A DNA stretch of 64,000 bases from UBA6623 sp965217195 (GCA_965217195.1 CBDCHL010000003.1:372001-436000), one strand, 5' to 3'. Positions 37,801 through 46,378 are shown, counted from the first letter of the stretch. Notes: a model not told the origin generated them from the letters alone. Program-made: numbers and translations.

Positions 37801-38303
37801 GCCGCCTGGAACGGCTGAAAGGCCCAGTGACCGTTGGCGGCGGTCGCGGATCCTGCTGACTCCGAAGTGGCAGCTGCTTCCGGCGCCGCTTCCGCCCGGG
37901 CGGCCTGCGCCGCCGGCCAGGGAACTCCGAGGGAGATCCAGTGTTCCAGATCGGCGACTTGATGATCGGCGAGCTTTCCGTTCGGGGGCATCACCAGCCC
38001 CTGGTGCCGCACCGCCTGGATCAAACGGCTTTCCGAGGGCTTGCCCGGGACGACCGCGGGACCGCGATTGCCTCCTTGGAGGAGCGCATCGCGTGTGTCC
38101 ACGCGTAACCCGCCCATCGGCTGCGGCGCCTGCTCGCTGTGGCAGGCGAAGCAGTTTCCGGCGAGCACCGGCCGAACACGCTTCTCGAAAAAGTCAATCT
38201 CTTCGAGGGTTTGCGCGGAGGCGAAGGCGGGCCACACCAGCAGCCAGCACGTGAGTACACCGCTACGGAAACAGACAGGTCCCACTGGTCGTGAGATTAC
38301 CAC
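34890..38303 (-). CDS. PSD1/DUF1549/DUF1553 cytochrome c-like exported protein
   Basis: 1137 residues. Signal peptide, then a planctomycete-type cytochrome c domain with heme motif CFACH (VRPVLAGNCFACHSEQ) and distal Met in GLVMPPNGKL. DUF1549 follows (FVVRQLATDLLPGEDKRHLA, with a second CxxCH-like SCARCHDHKFDPIPTQDYYS), then DUF1553 (NPLTARVIVNRVWHHLFGKG, VLSDVYQQSS, FMMNSPFVAEQARVFA). The C terminus has an extra beta-sandwich region of about 200 residues. It is the first gene of a two-gene operon with DUF1501. A role in degradation of complex organic matter has been suggested for such pairs but is not established. The GTG at 38303 is the likely start. Confidence 0.92.
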   Translation of the reverse strand: MVISRPVGPVCFRSGVLTCWLLVWPAFASAQTLEEIDFFEKRVRPVLAGNCFACHSEQAPQPMGGLRVDTRDALLQGGNRGPAVVPGKPSESRLIQAVRHQGLVMPPNGKLADHQVADLEHWISLGVPWPAAQAARAEAAPEAAATSESAGSATAANGHWAFQPFQAARGDESSKGDRDAAIDSLVLGRLREVGLSLSERADPRTLLRRLSYGLTGLPPTFEEIQAFSADPGPAAYKREVDRLLSSPHFGERWARHWLDTARYAEAGAMNVRFAFAYTYRDWVIRALNDDMPYDKFVVRQLATDLLPGEDKRHLAALGFLTLGLNPFRRTDLPEKIDDRIDVVTRGLMGLSVSCARCHDHKFDPIPTQDYYSLYGVFLNSEEPLEAVPIANTPGADPLGDAYRARLTRRVNVLRTWERERLEEHRADARKADSIERYLLGAWRARGMTGPQLENLAKESNLPSYLLNRWVSYLNRAGASADQVFILWDRLAALDEPDFAEAARTALNGDDDLSDANRLVVDEFKRKPPASPEDFSRRYAELLERSDSPEPHADPHREVLRLTLRGPDAPPDVPAEEFWLVQTEGDKNTANGLVRQYKAAAADYAYRVAPPHAMGLRDVENPAPVHVFRRGNQNDLGERVPRRFLKVLSRSDRQPFAHGSGRLDLARAIADPDNPLTARVIVNRVWHHLFGKGIVETTSDFGARGAAPSHRELLDHLAATFIRDGWSLKRLIRRIVLSDVYQQSSGEQSVALSKDPENKLLWRMNRRRLDFEAQRDSLLTVAGRLDATVGGPSFLAESVPSVPRRTLYSLVERERTLPSLRSFDTADPAQHTPKRHVTTVPQQALFMMNSPFVAEQARVFAASIARETHGSDEDRIQYAYQRIFGREPTPDEVRIGLGFLSEARNTRSAEPTEPSEVAPAGAWQYGFGELDPPAGRVKRFVPFGYFAPLMQVGLGQDLPFAWKHASLLPATDAGAAHLTAKGGAPGDDLGHTVIRRWVSPFEGKVNITGALSHQLGAFGTRFDSSNGIRGWIVSSRAGILANWTLRDLKAETSLSGLALEKGEILDFVVDSRGDDESDRFRWAPVIEEILQAEEGASKKEPRRWSAEDDFRGPQAKRLDPWAQYAQILLETNEFAFVD

Positions 38304-38826
38304 AGCGACCAGCCAATGGTGGAGAGCTTGTACGACGCGACTTCACAGGGGGTTCCTGCTAACCAGTAAACCGGAGTCGACAGCAATTCAGATTGTGTGA
38401 CCGTCACGGCGGATCGACTTCGGTAGTCTCGTCAGGAGAAACGGCCGTTATCAGGGACAAAGAAGGCCACCGTGTCACTCTGACCGACACATCCGCCATG
38501 GGGAACCTCGGTCGTGCGCTAGATCCGCTATTACGGCGAAGGGACGATTCAGCAACGCACTGGGTCGTTCACAGGCTGTTTCGTGTCGGGCTCTGCGAGC
38601 GCAGACCAGCACTCTAAGTCACTAAAAAAAGGGACCTTAAGTCGCCGCCGCCGAAAGGTGTTGCGAAATCGGGTTCGCATGAACAATCCAGCCTCCGAGT
38701 GTGCTCGCCATCCCCCGACGAACCCGGAAACCGAGCTGACGCAGCGTCCTGGGCGAAAGAAATCTGTCTGTTTGTGACATCGATTGTTATCACCACGTAT
38801 GCGCGAAACGGTAGAATTGGACCGCC
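38304..38826. other. Spacer with full kinase leader (R1, R2, promoter)
   Basis: No gene in 38304-38640. From about 38655 it holds the most complete leader of an intact kinase gene: TTGCGAAATCGGGTTCGCAT, CGGAAACCGAGCTGACGCAG, then the promoter core. Confidence 0.55.
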
Positions 38827-38829
38827 GTG
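38768..38829 (+). promoter_or_regulatory. Promoter of the intact kinase gene (leaderless)
   Basis: TTTGTGACATCGATTGTTAT; TTGTTA at 38784-38789, 22 nt, TAGAAT at 38812-38817, 9 nt, GTG start at 38827. There is no ribosome site, and the distance from the box to the start predicts transcription beginning at or next to the start codon. Confidence 0.7.
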
Positions 38830-41229
38830 GTCGGGTCAACCATCTCTCACTACAAGGTCACCGAAAAACTCGGTGAGGGCGGCATGGGGGTCGTCTACAA
38901 GGCCGAGGACACCAAGCTCGAACGCTCGGTCGCGCTGAAATTTCTAGCCGCTCACGCCATCGAAGACCCCGAGCACCAGGCCCGTTTCCTCCGGGAAGCC
39001 AAGGCGGCGGCGCGGCTCGATCACCAGAACATTTGCTCGATTTATGAGATCGGCGAGGCCGCCGGCCGGACGTTCCTCGCGATGGCCTACCTCGAAGGCC
39101 AAACGCTCAAGGACAAAATTGCCGAGCGCCCGCTGAAACTTGACGAGGTTCTGGACATTGCCCTTCAGACCGCCCTCGGCCTCAAGTCGGCGCATCAAAA
39201 AGGGATCGTTCACCGCGACATCAAACCCGCCAACCTGATGCTGACCGAGGAAGGCCTGGTGAAGATCATGGACTTCGGCCTGGCGCAACTCGCCGAGGGC
39301 TCGAAACTTACCAAGACCGAAACGATCCTTGGGACGCCGGCCTACATGTCACCCGAGCAGGCTCGCCGTGAGCCGACCGACCACCGGACCGACGTCTGGT
39401 CGCTCGGTGTGGTGATCTACGAGATGGTCACCGGGCGATTGCCGTTCAAGGGCGAGCGGCAAGAGGCCGTCCTCTACGCCATCGGCCACGAAGACCCCGA
39501 GCCGATCACGGCGCTACGTGCCGGGCTGCCGATGGAGTTGGAGTTCATTGTCGGCAAAGCACTCGCCAAACAGCCCGACGAGCGATACCAGCACGTCGAA
39601 GAGATGATCGTCGATTTGCGAAGCCTGGTGAAGAAGCCGCCATCGGTTAAAGGAACGGAAATCCGTATGCCGGGGGCAGTTGCATCTCCAAGGGCGCGGC
39701 CCGCTTTCCTTCAATCCAATCCCCGCATGTTGGCAACACTCATTGGCGTCTTGATGCTCATTGCGGTGGGGTCCTATCTCCTATGGTCGCCTCCGCTCGC
39801 CCGGGTTCCGGGAAAGGCACGCGTTAATTCCCTTGCCGTCTTGCCTTTCCGGTCCCTTAGCGGCGCGGAGCCGGATGAATACCTTGGACTGGGAATCGCG
39901 GACACTCTGATCACGAAGGTCAGCCGGATCAAGAGTCTGACCGTTCGCCCCTTCAGCGCGGTCCGGAGTTACTCGGGAAGCGGCCTGGACGCATTGCAGG
40001 TAGCGAAGGACCTCCGCGTGGGGGCGGTGCTTGAAGGCACCGTGCAGCGAGATCGCGGGCGAATCCGCGTTAGCGCAAACTTGCTTCGCGCTGACGATGG
40101 ACAATCTTTATGGGCAGAGACGTTCGACACTCCGCTGACCGATATCTTTGACGTGCAAGACCGAGTCGCGCGCGAGGTTGCTGCACGGCTGCGTTCGAGT
40201 CTGACATCAGAAGAGCAAACCGCGTTAGGCCGAAAAGCTACCACAAACCTGCAGGCGCAAGAGTATTTCCTAAGAGCGGCAACGATCTTCGACCGGAGGG
40301 AGCGGCTTTCATCCGCCAACGCATTAACGGAGCACAAATCGGCGGCGGCGCTTTTTCAAAAGGCTCTCGACCTTGATCCCGGCTATGCGCGAGCCCGAGC
40401 CCAGCTTGCCTACGTCTACGCGTGGACGGCCGTGTTCGTTGAGCCGGAGAATCCACAGTGGCTGGAACTCGCCCGAGATCACTTGCGCCGTGCCGAGGAA
40501 CTCGATTCGCAGCCGGCCGACGTGCATATCGTGCGCCACCAACTCCTGAACAGCGTGTTCGAGGGGTATCGGAGCGAGCAGGCGGTCAACGAACTACTGC
40601 GGGCTCAAGAACTCGATCCCAGCGTGGCTCATACCGAACTCGGAAACCTATTTGCCCACATGGGACTTGAAGAACCGGCGATCCGCCACCTGAAGCGAGC
40701 CCTGGAGATTAATCCGCTCAGTGATCGTGGTCCAGACAGGTTGATTGCAGGCTATATCCGGCTCGGTCGATACGAAGAAGCGATGGCGGCCAACGAACGA
40801 CTGTTTAACCGACCCGGGCCAAGCGACGCATTACTCGCGGCAGGACGGTTGAGTGAGGCAGAAGCCACCGTCCAAGCGGACCTGGAACGCAACCTCTACC
40901 CTGCCGCGGTGACCGGACAATCGGCGTTGTTCCTCGCCCTAAAGGGTAATTTTTCAGAAGCGCAAGCCCGGATTTCTGAGATTGCCGAGATGAAGAACGA
41001 CTTTACCTATCATCATGGCGCTCACAGTGCCGCCGACGTTTTTGCACTTCAGGGAAAGCCCCAAGAAGCGGTTTACTGGCTCCGCGAGGCCTCCGAGAAC
41101 GGGCTGCCCAGCTACCTCCTGTTTTCTCGCGACCCGCACTTGAACGAAATCCGGGAGGCTCCGGAATTTGTCGAGTTCATACGGGAGCAAAAGGCTCAAT
41201 GGGAACGCTGGAGTCGGATGTTCCCCTGA
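38827..41229 (+). CDS. PknB-type Ser/Thr kinase with C-terminal TPR domain
   Basis: 800 residues. Kinase domain 9-270: glycine loop GEGGMGVVY (16-24), catalytic Lys38 (VALKFL), HRD at 129-131 (VHRDIKPANLM), DFG 149-151, and YMSPEQ activation segment end. A TM helix follows near residue 310 (MLATLIGVLMLIAVGSYLL). Then a FlgO/TolB-N-like segment (SLAVLPFRSLSGAEPDEYLG, GAVLEGTVQRDRGRIRVSAN), then multiple TPRs to the end. The cytoplasmic kinase and extracytoplasmic TPR sensor suggest a transmembrane signalling kinase. The GTG start is leaderless. A second, truncated paralogue follows 160 bp downstream. Confidence 0.93.
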   Translation: MVGSTISHYKVTEKLGEGGMGVVYKAEDTKLERSVALKFLAAHAIEDPEHQARFLREAKAAARLDHQNICSIYEIGEAAGRTFLAMAYLEGQTLKDKIAERPLKLDEVLDIALQTALGLKSAHQKGIVHRDIKPANLMLTEEGLVKIMDFGLAQLAEGSKLTKTETILGTPAYMSPEQARREPTDHRTDVWSLGVVIYEMVTGRLPFKGERQEAVLYAIGHEDPEPITALRAGLPMELEFIVGKALAKQPDERYQHVEEMIVDLRSLVKKPPSVKGTEIRMPGAVASPRARPAFLQSNPRMLATLIGVLMLIAVGSYLLWSPPLARVPGKARVNSLAVLPFRSLSGAEPDEYLGLGIADTLITKVSRIKSLTVRPFSAVRSYSGSGLDALQVAKDLRVGAVLEGTVQRDRGRIRVSANLLRADDGQSLWAETFDTPLTDIFDVQDRVAREVAARLRSSLTSEEQTALGRKATTNLQAQEYFLRAATIFDRRERLSSANALTEHKSAAALFQKALDLDPGYARARAQLAYVYAWTAVFVEPENPQWLELARDHLRRAEELDSQPADVHIVRHQLLNSVFEGYRSEQAVNELLRAQELDPSVAHTELGNLFAHMGLEEPAIRHLKRALEINPLSDRGPDRLIAGYIRLGRYEEAMAANERLFNRPGPSDALLAAGRLSEAEATVQADLERNLYPAAVTGQSALFLALKGNFSEAQARISEIAEMKNDFTYHHGAHSAADVFALQGKPQEAVYWLREASENGLPSYLLFSRDPHLNEIREAPEFVEFIREQKAQWERWSRMFP

Positions 41230-41374
41230 AAGGGGCCGTACGATGGGCATCTCGAAAGAACGGCCCGGCGGTCGGGCGCCGCTTTCTCCAACCAGACTTA
41301 TTAGAGCCGACCGGGAAGTAGCCGCGCACCCCGGGTGAACGTGACTGCATCAAGCCGGGGGAGAAGCGCCACGG

Positions 41375-41392
41375 TAGAATAGGGCTGTCGTG
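41375..41392 (+). promoter_or_regulatory. Kinase-type promoter, downstream half
   Basis: ACGGTAGAATAGGGCTGTCG; TAGAAT at 41375-41380, 9 nt, GTG at 41390. The ATCGATTGTT core is absent upstream. Confidence 0.6.
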
Positions 41393-42076
41393 GTCGGGTC
41401 AACCATCTCTCACTACAAGGTCACCGAAAAACTCGGTGAGGGCGGCATGGGGGTCGTCTACAAGGCCCTCGACACCAAACTCAAGCGCCCGGTCGCGCTG
41501 AAGTTTCTCCGCACCGACGCCGTTGAAGACGCCGAAGCCAAGGAACGCTTCCTTCGCGAAGCCCAAGCGGCCGCGGCGCTGGATCATCCGAACATCTGCA
41601 CTGTCTATGAAATCGATGAGGCCGAGGGACAAACCTTCCTCGCCATGGCCTGCCTCGAAGGCCAAACGCTAAAGGACAAGATTGCGGAGCGTCCTCTGAA
41701 GCTAGAGGAAGCCTTGGACATTGCCATCCAGACCGCACAAGGTCTCAAAGCGGCGCACCAGAAAGAGATCGTTCATCGCGATATCAAACCCGCCAACCTG
41801 ATGCTGACCGAGGAGGGCCAAGTCAAGATCATGGACTTCGGCTTGGCGCAGCTTGCGGATCGCTCCAAGCTCACCAAGACAACGACCATGTTAGGCACTC
41901 CGGCCTACATGTCGCCCGAGCAATCCAAGCGCCTGCCGACCGACCGCCGCACGGACGTCTGGTCGCTGGGCGTGGTGATCTACGAAATGGTCACCGGGCG
42001 TTTGCCGTTTGAACCCGCGCTGCCCCGAAGACCACGTCTTTTCGTGCTGAATCCTGCACATCACCTCCGCCGGTAG
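41390..42076 (+). pseudogene. Truncated Ser/Thr kinase
   Basis: 228 residues, close paralogue of the preceding kinase. It retains GEGGMGVVYK, Lys38, VHRDIKPANLM, DFG and YMSPEQ but breaks off after EMVTGRLPFE. It is followed by 18 foreign residues (PALPRRPRLFVLNPAHHLRR) and a stop. The C-lobe end, TM helix and sensor domain are missing. The truncation lies immediately before a tRNA-like direct repeat (42072) and an IS1380 relic, so insertion or integration removed the 3' part. Confidence 0.8.
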
Positions 42077-42091
42077 GCGCGCCAGGGCTCG
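42072..42091 (+). repeat. Candidate degenerate att site (copy of the tRNA-Arg 3' end)
   Basis: GGTAGGCGCGCCAGGGCTCG matches 18 of 20 positions of GGTAGGCGCGGCAGGACTCG at 50280-50299, the 3' end of tRNA-Arg on the minus strand, in the same orientation. This is the expected geometry for an island of about 8.2 kb integrated at the tRNA. Confidence 0.5.
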
Positions 42092-42202
42092 TCCATCCGC
42101 TCACAGACGTTGATTGAGCGGACTGAACGGCGCTCCGGCCGACACTGCTCCCTGCGAAAACGTTTTCGAGCCAAAAACTGTTGATCCTCACCAAGGGCAA
42201 CG

Positions 42203-42425
42203 CTACCTACCCGGCACAGGCAGCGCCCAGATCCTCTGCAGCATGTCACCGAACAGCCGCCGGTTCAGATGCCCCTGCGCCGGGCAGCAACCAGTAGTAG
42301 CTCGGGTGCTTGACCAGCCGACCGCCGGTCTTCATCAGTCGGTGCTGCAAGCTCGTCAGCGAACAGCTCTTGATCTGCCGGGGCAGTATCTCTAACTCAG
42401 TGAATCGGCCACTTCCAGGAGTTCA
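42203..42425 (-). mobile_element. IS1380-family transposase relic (C-terminal part)
   Basis: The minus strand encodes IKSCSLTSLQHRLMKTGGRL and VKHPSYYWLLPG, then in a shifted frame HLNRRLFGDMLQRIWALPVP and a stop at 42203. This is the C-terminal end of IS1380-type DDE transposases (SLTSLQQRLVKTGGRL...HLTRRLFG). The catalytic part is absent and one frameshift is visible, so the element is dead. Confidence 0.75.
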
Positions 42426-42469
42426 ACTTCTCCGAGTAGTCCAGCGTTTCCAGCGTCCGTTGCCAGCGT

Positions 42470-43140
42470 TTAATCGTTAAACGCCCGATGAAGCCGGAAC
42501 TCCCCTTCGGTTCGGAGAATCTGTTCGAACCGTTCCGGAGTCATATTCCGCCAGTTGATCCGCTTCGCTATGGCCCTCTGCAGCTTGAACTTCCCAACCT
42601 GTTCCTCGCTCGACCGTCCGTATTTGTCCACGAGCTTCATATGAGGCTTGAGCAAGTAAATCTTGACGTTGCTCAGGGTGGGGTCGGTGCTCAGCTTCTG
42701 CATCAGCTCCATCGCGTCCGAGACTATGCCCATGCGAGTTAGCCCATTAGTTAGGTTCTCGTCGGGCCGGTACTCGATTGCGGCGACGTAGCCGCCCTCG
42801 TCTTCACCGCCGAACTGCTTGATGGTTTGAACCCGCCGTATCCGGAATGGATGTCCGGTCCAGTTTACGTTCTTGCCCAAAGCCTCGATCGCCGCCCGCT
42901 TGACGAGGTTTTCGAGGCTCTTGGGCTCGGTCGCTTCCAAGCGGACTGAAGCCGATGGTTCCGGATCTGTTGTCTCATTCGTATTGGGCTCCCCAGACTG
43001 CACCAAGCCCCAGACGAAGAGACCAACAACTCCAGTGATAATCCACTTCGATCCGGTGGAAAACTTTGAGTTCCTCCAAAGAGCGTACAGCCCCAACGGG
43101 AAAAAGAAGAGCAGCAGAGCCGTGACTACCGACTTCTCAT
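42470..43140 (-). CDS. Membrane-anchored protein of unknown function, start damaged
   Basis: An N-terminal TM pair (SVVTALLLFFFPLGLYALWR, then WIITGVVGLFVWGLVQSG) is followed by an extracytoplasmic domain of about 150 residues (KSLENLVKRAAIEALGKNVN to PERFEQILRTEGEFRLHRAF). The only ATG near the start (43140-43138, overlapping the previous stop as ATGA) is out of frame by two bases: ATG-AG-AAGTCGG. Removing AG would give MKSVVTALLL. So either a small insertion broke the start or a non-ATG start is used. It shares general architecture with 43513-44079 upstream. Family not recognised. Confidence 0.55.
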
Positions 43141-43346
43141 GGAATCTCGCCAGCGGCCTTGGTGGCCGTCGTGCCGTCGGTGAACCGAAACTCGTACTCG
43201 TGCCGAAAGCCGTCGCTGGTCGAACGGCGGTGGTAGGTGACGGCTTGGAGGGGGCCGAACCGGCGCTCCGCCCAGTCCCAAACTCGGGCCATGCGAGGAT
43301 GCTTGGCTTCCGGCGGTCGGGACCGGTAGGTTGTTCGTTTGGCCAC
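43137..43346 (-). CDS. Small soluble protein of unknown function
   Basis: 69 residues: MAKRTTYRSRPPEAKHPRMA, then ERRFGPLQAVTYHRRSTSDG, FRHEYEFRFTDGTTATKAAG. Protein-like composition with a beta-hairpin-rich C terminus. Its TGA overlaps the ATG of the next gene (ATGA), suggesting an operon. Unknown family; basic N terminus. Confidence 0.5.
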   Translation of the reverse strand: MAKRTTYRSRPPEAKHPRMARVWDWAERRFGPLQAVTYHRRSTSDGFRHEYEFRFTDGTTATKAAGEIP

Positions 43347-43512
43347 GCACCATCATTGCACGGTGCGTGAAGGAGTTCGCCCGTGACATGCGCTGCAGGA
43401 CCGCTGTGACCGCAAAGACCGGTCTTCAGAGGGGGGACGGGGAGAAAAAGGCGTGCCAACGTGTTTGACGAAGGCAAGGCTGTCGCATCATTCCCCGGAA
43501 AACAAGCACCAG

Positions 43513-44079
43513 CTAAGGGCGAAACAGATGAGTGTTGCTGAGGATCGTGTTCTTTACGTTGCTGCGCCTGGCGCTTAGCACGGCGCTGCATGTTCCCGGA
43601 TTCTCAAATACGTACCCCTCGCGGTTGAACTGGTTCAGAATGCGGATTTCGGATACGTGCTGCAAGCTTCCCTCCTTCTGCAACAGATGACAAATCGAAG
43701 GAATAACCGCAAGATACATCCCTTCTGGGATTCGCCGTAGTGAGACCGACACGTTAAGCACCCCGACATCGTCCAGACGTACCGATCGGACCTCCCACGA
43801 CGCATCAAGAAGTTCTGACACTTGGCGTTCCATCGAAGAGCGCTTTCTTGACGTGATAGCTGCCGCAGGCTTGCTTCGTTTCTCAGGCTTGCTAGGTTTC
43901 TGAACTGGTTCCTCTTTTTCTGGAACCGCACCAAGCTGAGCCGGTGCCGGGCGCTCCGTACGAACAGCTCTGATGGTTGGCTTTTCTTCTTCCGCTTCGG
44001 GCTCACTGATCAAACCCAGGAGAATGACCAACGCCAGGAAGCCAAAAACACCAAGCGCAAGTTTTAGTCGCTCAGGCAT
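43513..44079 (-). CDS. Membrane-anchored protein of unknown function
   Basis: 188 residues. N-terminal TM helix (LKLALGVFGFLALVILLGLI), a charged Pro/Glu/Lys-rich linker (about 28-75), then a domain of about 110 residues (MERQVSELLDASWEVRSVRL, RIPEGMYLAVIPSICHLLQK, VSEIRILNQFNREGYVFENP). The tail is YVFENPGTCSAVLSARRSNV. The domain resembles that of the 42470-43140 protein in layout (anchor plus alpha/beta domain). Inside the putative tRNA-Arg island, divergent from the SEFIR gene. Confidence 0.6.
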   Translation of the reverse strand: MPERLKLALGVFGFLALVILLGLISEPEAEEEKPTIRAVRTERPAPAQLGAVPEKEEPVQKPSKPEKRSKPAAAITSRKRSSMERQVSELLDASWEVRSVRLDDVGVLNVSVSLRRIPEGMYLAVIPSICHLLQKEGSLQHVSEIRILNQFNREGYVFENPGTCSAVLSARRSNVKNTILSNTHLFRP

Positions 44080-44294
44080 CTCATCCTAGACTAGACAAAG
44101 GCATGTTCCAGCGCAATGATTGTGTTGGTCGGTCCACAGCCACGTTCGACTCTTTCATCCCGCGCATGACTCTCCCTCCCAGGACCGGTCCCAGCGGTCT
44201 TGCGGTCCCCGGCGAGCACCCAGCGCACCTACGCCTTGACTCATCTTGAGATGAGGCACAGAATGGGGGCAGCCAGCCTCGTAGGAAGCGTCCC

Positions 44295-45845
44295 ATGAGC
44301 ACCGACCATCAACGGAACCCTAAGGTCTTCATCAGCTACAGCCATGACTCAAGGGCACAGAAAGAACGGGTCCTGGACTTATCGAATCGTCTGCGCCAAG
44401 ATGGCGTCGACGCCACAATCGACGAATACGAACAATTCCCAGAAGAGGGTTGGCCAGTTTGGATGGAGCGGCAGATTCGCGAAAGCGCTTATGTGCTGGT
44501 CGTTTGCACGGAGAGGTATTTACGAAAGACGGAGAACCGTGAGCGGAGTTCAGGTGTTGCGTGGGAATCGACGCTCAGCCTTCAGGAAATATACGACGCG
44601 GGCAGGAACCGCAAGTTCGTTCCTGTGGTGTTTGAGGCAGGCGATGAGGAGTACATACCGCAACCGTTAAAAGCCTACACTCGTTACTGTTTAGACGACG
44701 AGGGCGGGTATGAAACGCTCTATCGTCAGCTCACCGGCCAGCCCTATGCGCCGAGGCCAACGCTCGGGGAAGTTCGTGTTATGGCTGCACGTGGCGAGGA
44801 TGAGTTTGAAGAGGGTCACGACGTGACGGGTTCTCATCCTCACGGGAACGAAACCCCAGGGGATCGGGAGCGAACAAGACGCATCATGGCCCTCTTCACT
44901 GATTATGCCGGTAGCGATCCCAACGCTACCGGTCCCGCCCATGGCCTGCAGTGCGTGACGCAAAACATTGAAGACGGCGAAGTCGCAGGCAACCCGTCGT
45001 TTCACATTCGGTTGAACGAGAATTTTATTGGAGCTTTTACAAATGGCGCGAGGTTTCTTATCCGGTTCCACGACGTTCTTGACGGGGTCCGCCTGGGTGT
45101 GCGCAACAGGGTCGTGGCCGAGCCCGAGATCTCCCCAATAGGAATCTTTCGAGTCGAAGGCGCGGATGAGAACGGTGCCGGGGGTCAAACGGTAACGCCC
45201 GATGACTCGGTGTGGGAGGTACCAATCGACGGCTGCTCTGGTTACGTGGTCTACGAAGTAGTTTATGCCTCCCATCGGACCCTGAGCCGAATCGACGTTC
45301 CGGTAATCGCCGGGTGGCACTCAGATCCGGGTCCCTCATGTGGGGTCATACAGGCCGATGCGGTCATGTGTCCCATAAGTAGCGAGCGTCCAACTCCAGA
45401 AGGGGCATACCCAGATTGGGGCGCTTCCCCAGACGTTGTCCTATCAATCGTTGCCTGTACTACAAGCTTGCTTTTCCCGTTTGTAACCACTCGAAACGGG
45501 CTTAGCACGTCCGTCGTAATCTCAAATACCTCGGAAGAATGGTTGGGTGGAACACCGCGCGATGGCGAGTGCGAAATTCATTATCACGGCAGCACAAGTG
45601 GAGGTGGCCCGAGTCCGCCCACCCAAACCTCATGCGAAATCAGGGCGGGCCATCAGCTTACCTTTGACCTTGCGACTGGCAATCCTGCCCAAGGCATCGA
45701 CCCCACGCCGGGCTTCCAGGGATACATCGATGTGGTCTGCGATTTCCAGCCTGCACACGGCATGGCTTTCATCAATGACGGTTTGGGCGGGCAACCGACC
45801 CAGAGTTACACATACATGGCAGTTGAAAGGCACCTCGACGATTGA
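44295..45845 (+). CDS. SEFIR-domain protein fused to an acidobacterial secreted-type domain
   Basis: 516 residues. Residues 1-150 form a SEFIR (TIR-like) domain: PKVFISYSHDSRAQKERVLD, LRQDGVDATIDEYEQFPEEG, WPVWMERQIRESAYVLVVCT, and KFVPVVFEAGDEEYIPQPLK. Residues 200-340 form a beta-rich domain. Residues about 390-516 (VACTTSLLFPFVTTRNGLST, VVISNTSEEW, FQGYIDVVCDFQPAHGMAFI) match a C-terminal module typical of exported acidobacterial proteins. No signal peptide is present. SEFIR/TIR domains often act in anti-phage defence as NAD hydrolases or signalling adaptors, and its location in an island fits, but the fusion partner is unusual. The SEFIR call is strong, the role inferred. Confidence 0.8.
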   Translation: MSTDHQRNPKVFISYSHDSRAQKERVLDLSNRLRQDGVDATIDEYEQFPEEGWPVWMERQIRESAYVLVVCTERYLRKTENRERSSGVAWESTLSLQEIYDAGRNRKFVPVVFEAGDEEYIPQPLKAYTRYCLDDEGGYETLYRQLTGQPYAPRPTLGEVRVMAARGEDEFEEGHDVTGSHPHGNETPGDRERTRRIMALFTDYAGSDPNATGPAHGLQCVTQNIEDGEVAGNPSFHIRLNENFIGAFTNGARFLIRFHDVLDGVRLGVRNRVVAEPEISPIGIFRVEGADENGAGGQTVTPDDSVWEVPIDGCSGYVVYEVVYASHRTLSRIDVPVIAGWHSDPGPSCGVIQADAVMCPISSERPTPEGAYPDWGASPDVVLSIVACTTSLLFPFVTTRNGLSTSVVISNTSEEWLGGTPRDGECEIHYHGSTSGGGPSPPTQTSCEIRAGHQLTFDLATGNPAQGIDPTPGFQGYIDVVCDFQPAHGMAFINDGLGGQPTQSYTYMAVERHLDD

Positions 45846-45851
45846 ATCGCC

Positions 45852-46057
45852 ATGGCCCCGCACCGCCTCACCCCAACCGAACCAATCCCCACCTCCCCTC
45901 CACCACCATCGGCGACTTCTGGTCTTGGGCCTACTCCGACGTTCTCTCGAACGCCACGCCTCGCGCCAAAGCCAAGTTCCTAGGCCGTAATGTGCCCTTT
46001 CGGATCTCATCTAAGGCTTCATTCCTGGGGTTCTCGACGCTCTTACGGACTCCCTGA
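45852..46057 (+). pseudogene. N-terminal fragment of an island gene
   Basis: ATG 45852 opens MAPHRLTPTEPIPTSP. After a frame change near 45895 the text TTIGDFWSWAYSDVLSNA follows, which resembles the N terminus of a family of island-borne hypothetical proteins (FWSWAYSDLLSN). Then the sequence degenerates (KFLGRNVPFRISSKASFLGF, stop). The remaining sequence to 46378 shows no gene apart from the operator-like repeat at 46177. Confidence 0.45.
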
Positions 46058-46176
46058 GGTACGCCTGAGGCCCTTGCCCTCGTTGAACGAATCAACGCGT
46101 CAGAGAACGCGTTTTGTAGGAACTCCCTGGGCTCGTTTGCCTGTCGTAAGATGGCGTTCATCCGGGACTCAACCCG

Positions 46177-46194
46177 GCCTAGTTTTGCTCCGCC
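46177..46194 (+). repeat. Island intergenic motif, copy 1
   Basis: GGCCTAGTTTTGCTCCGC, identical to 47304-47321. Here it is followed by CACAACCTGGCTCAACACCT instead of TGTTAACACCT. It lies upstream of the zinc-ribbon/HTH gene. Confidence 0.65.
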
Positions 46195-46378
46195 ACAACC
46201 TGGCTCAACACCTCCCGGTGGCCCGTTTTCTCTCCGCCGCTAACACCTTCAGCCGGGCGGTGCCAGCTGCCAGAGGGATGGGTCGCTCGTCATGGTGGAA
46301 CTGGTGTGCCCTTGACGGCTAAGGGGGCAGCAGTGTATTTGTTGGTAGCCTCGATCTCAGGGGTTCGTCAGCCGGGGG

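Noticed and set aside
41230..41275. GGGCCGT/ACGGCCC hairpin after the kinase gene as a terminator
   Set aside because: The loop is about 20 nt and there is no following T-run.
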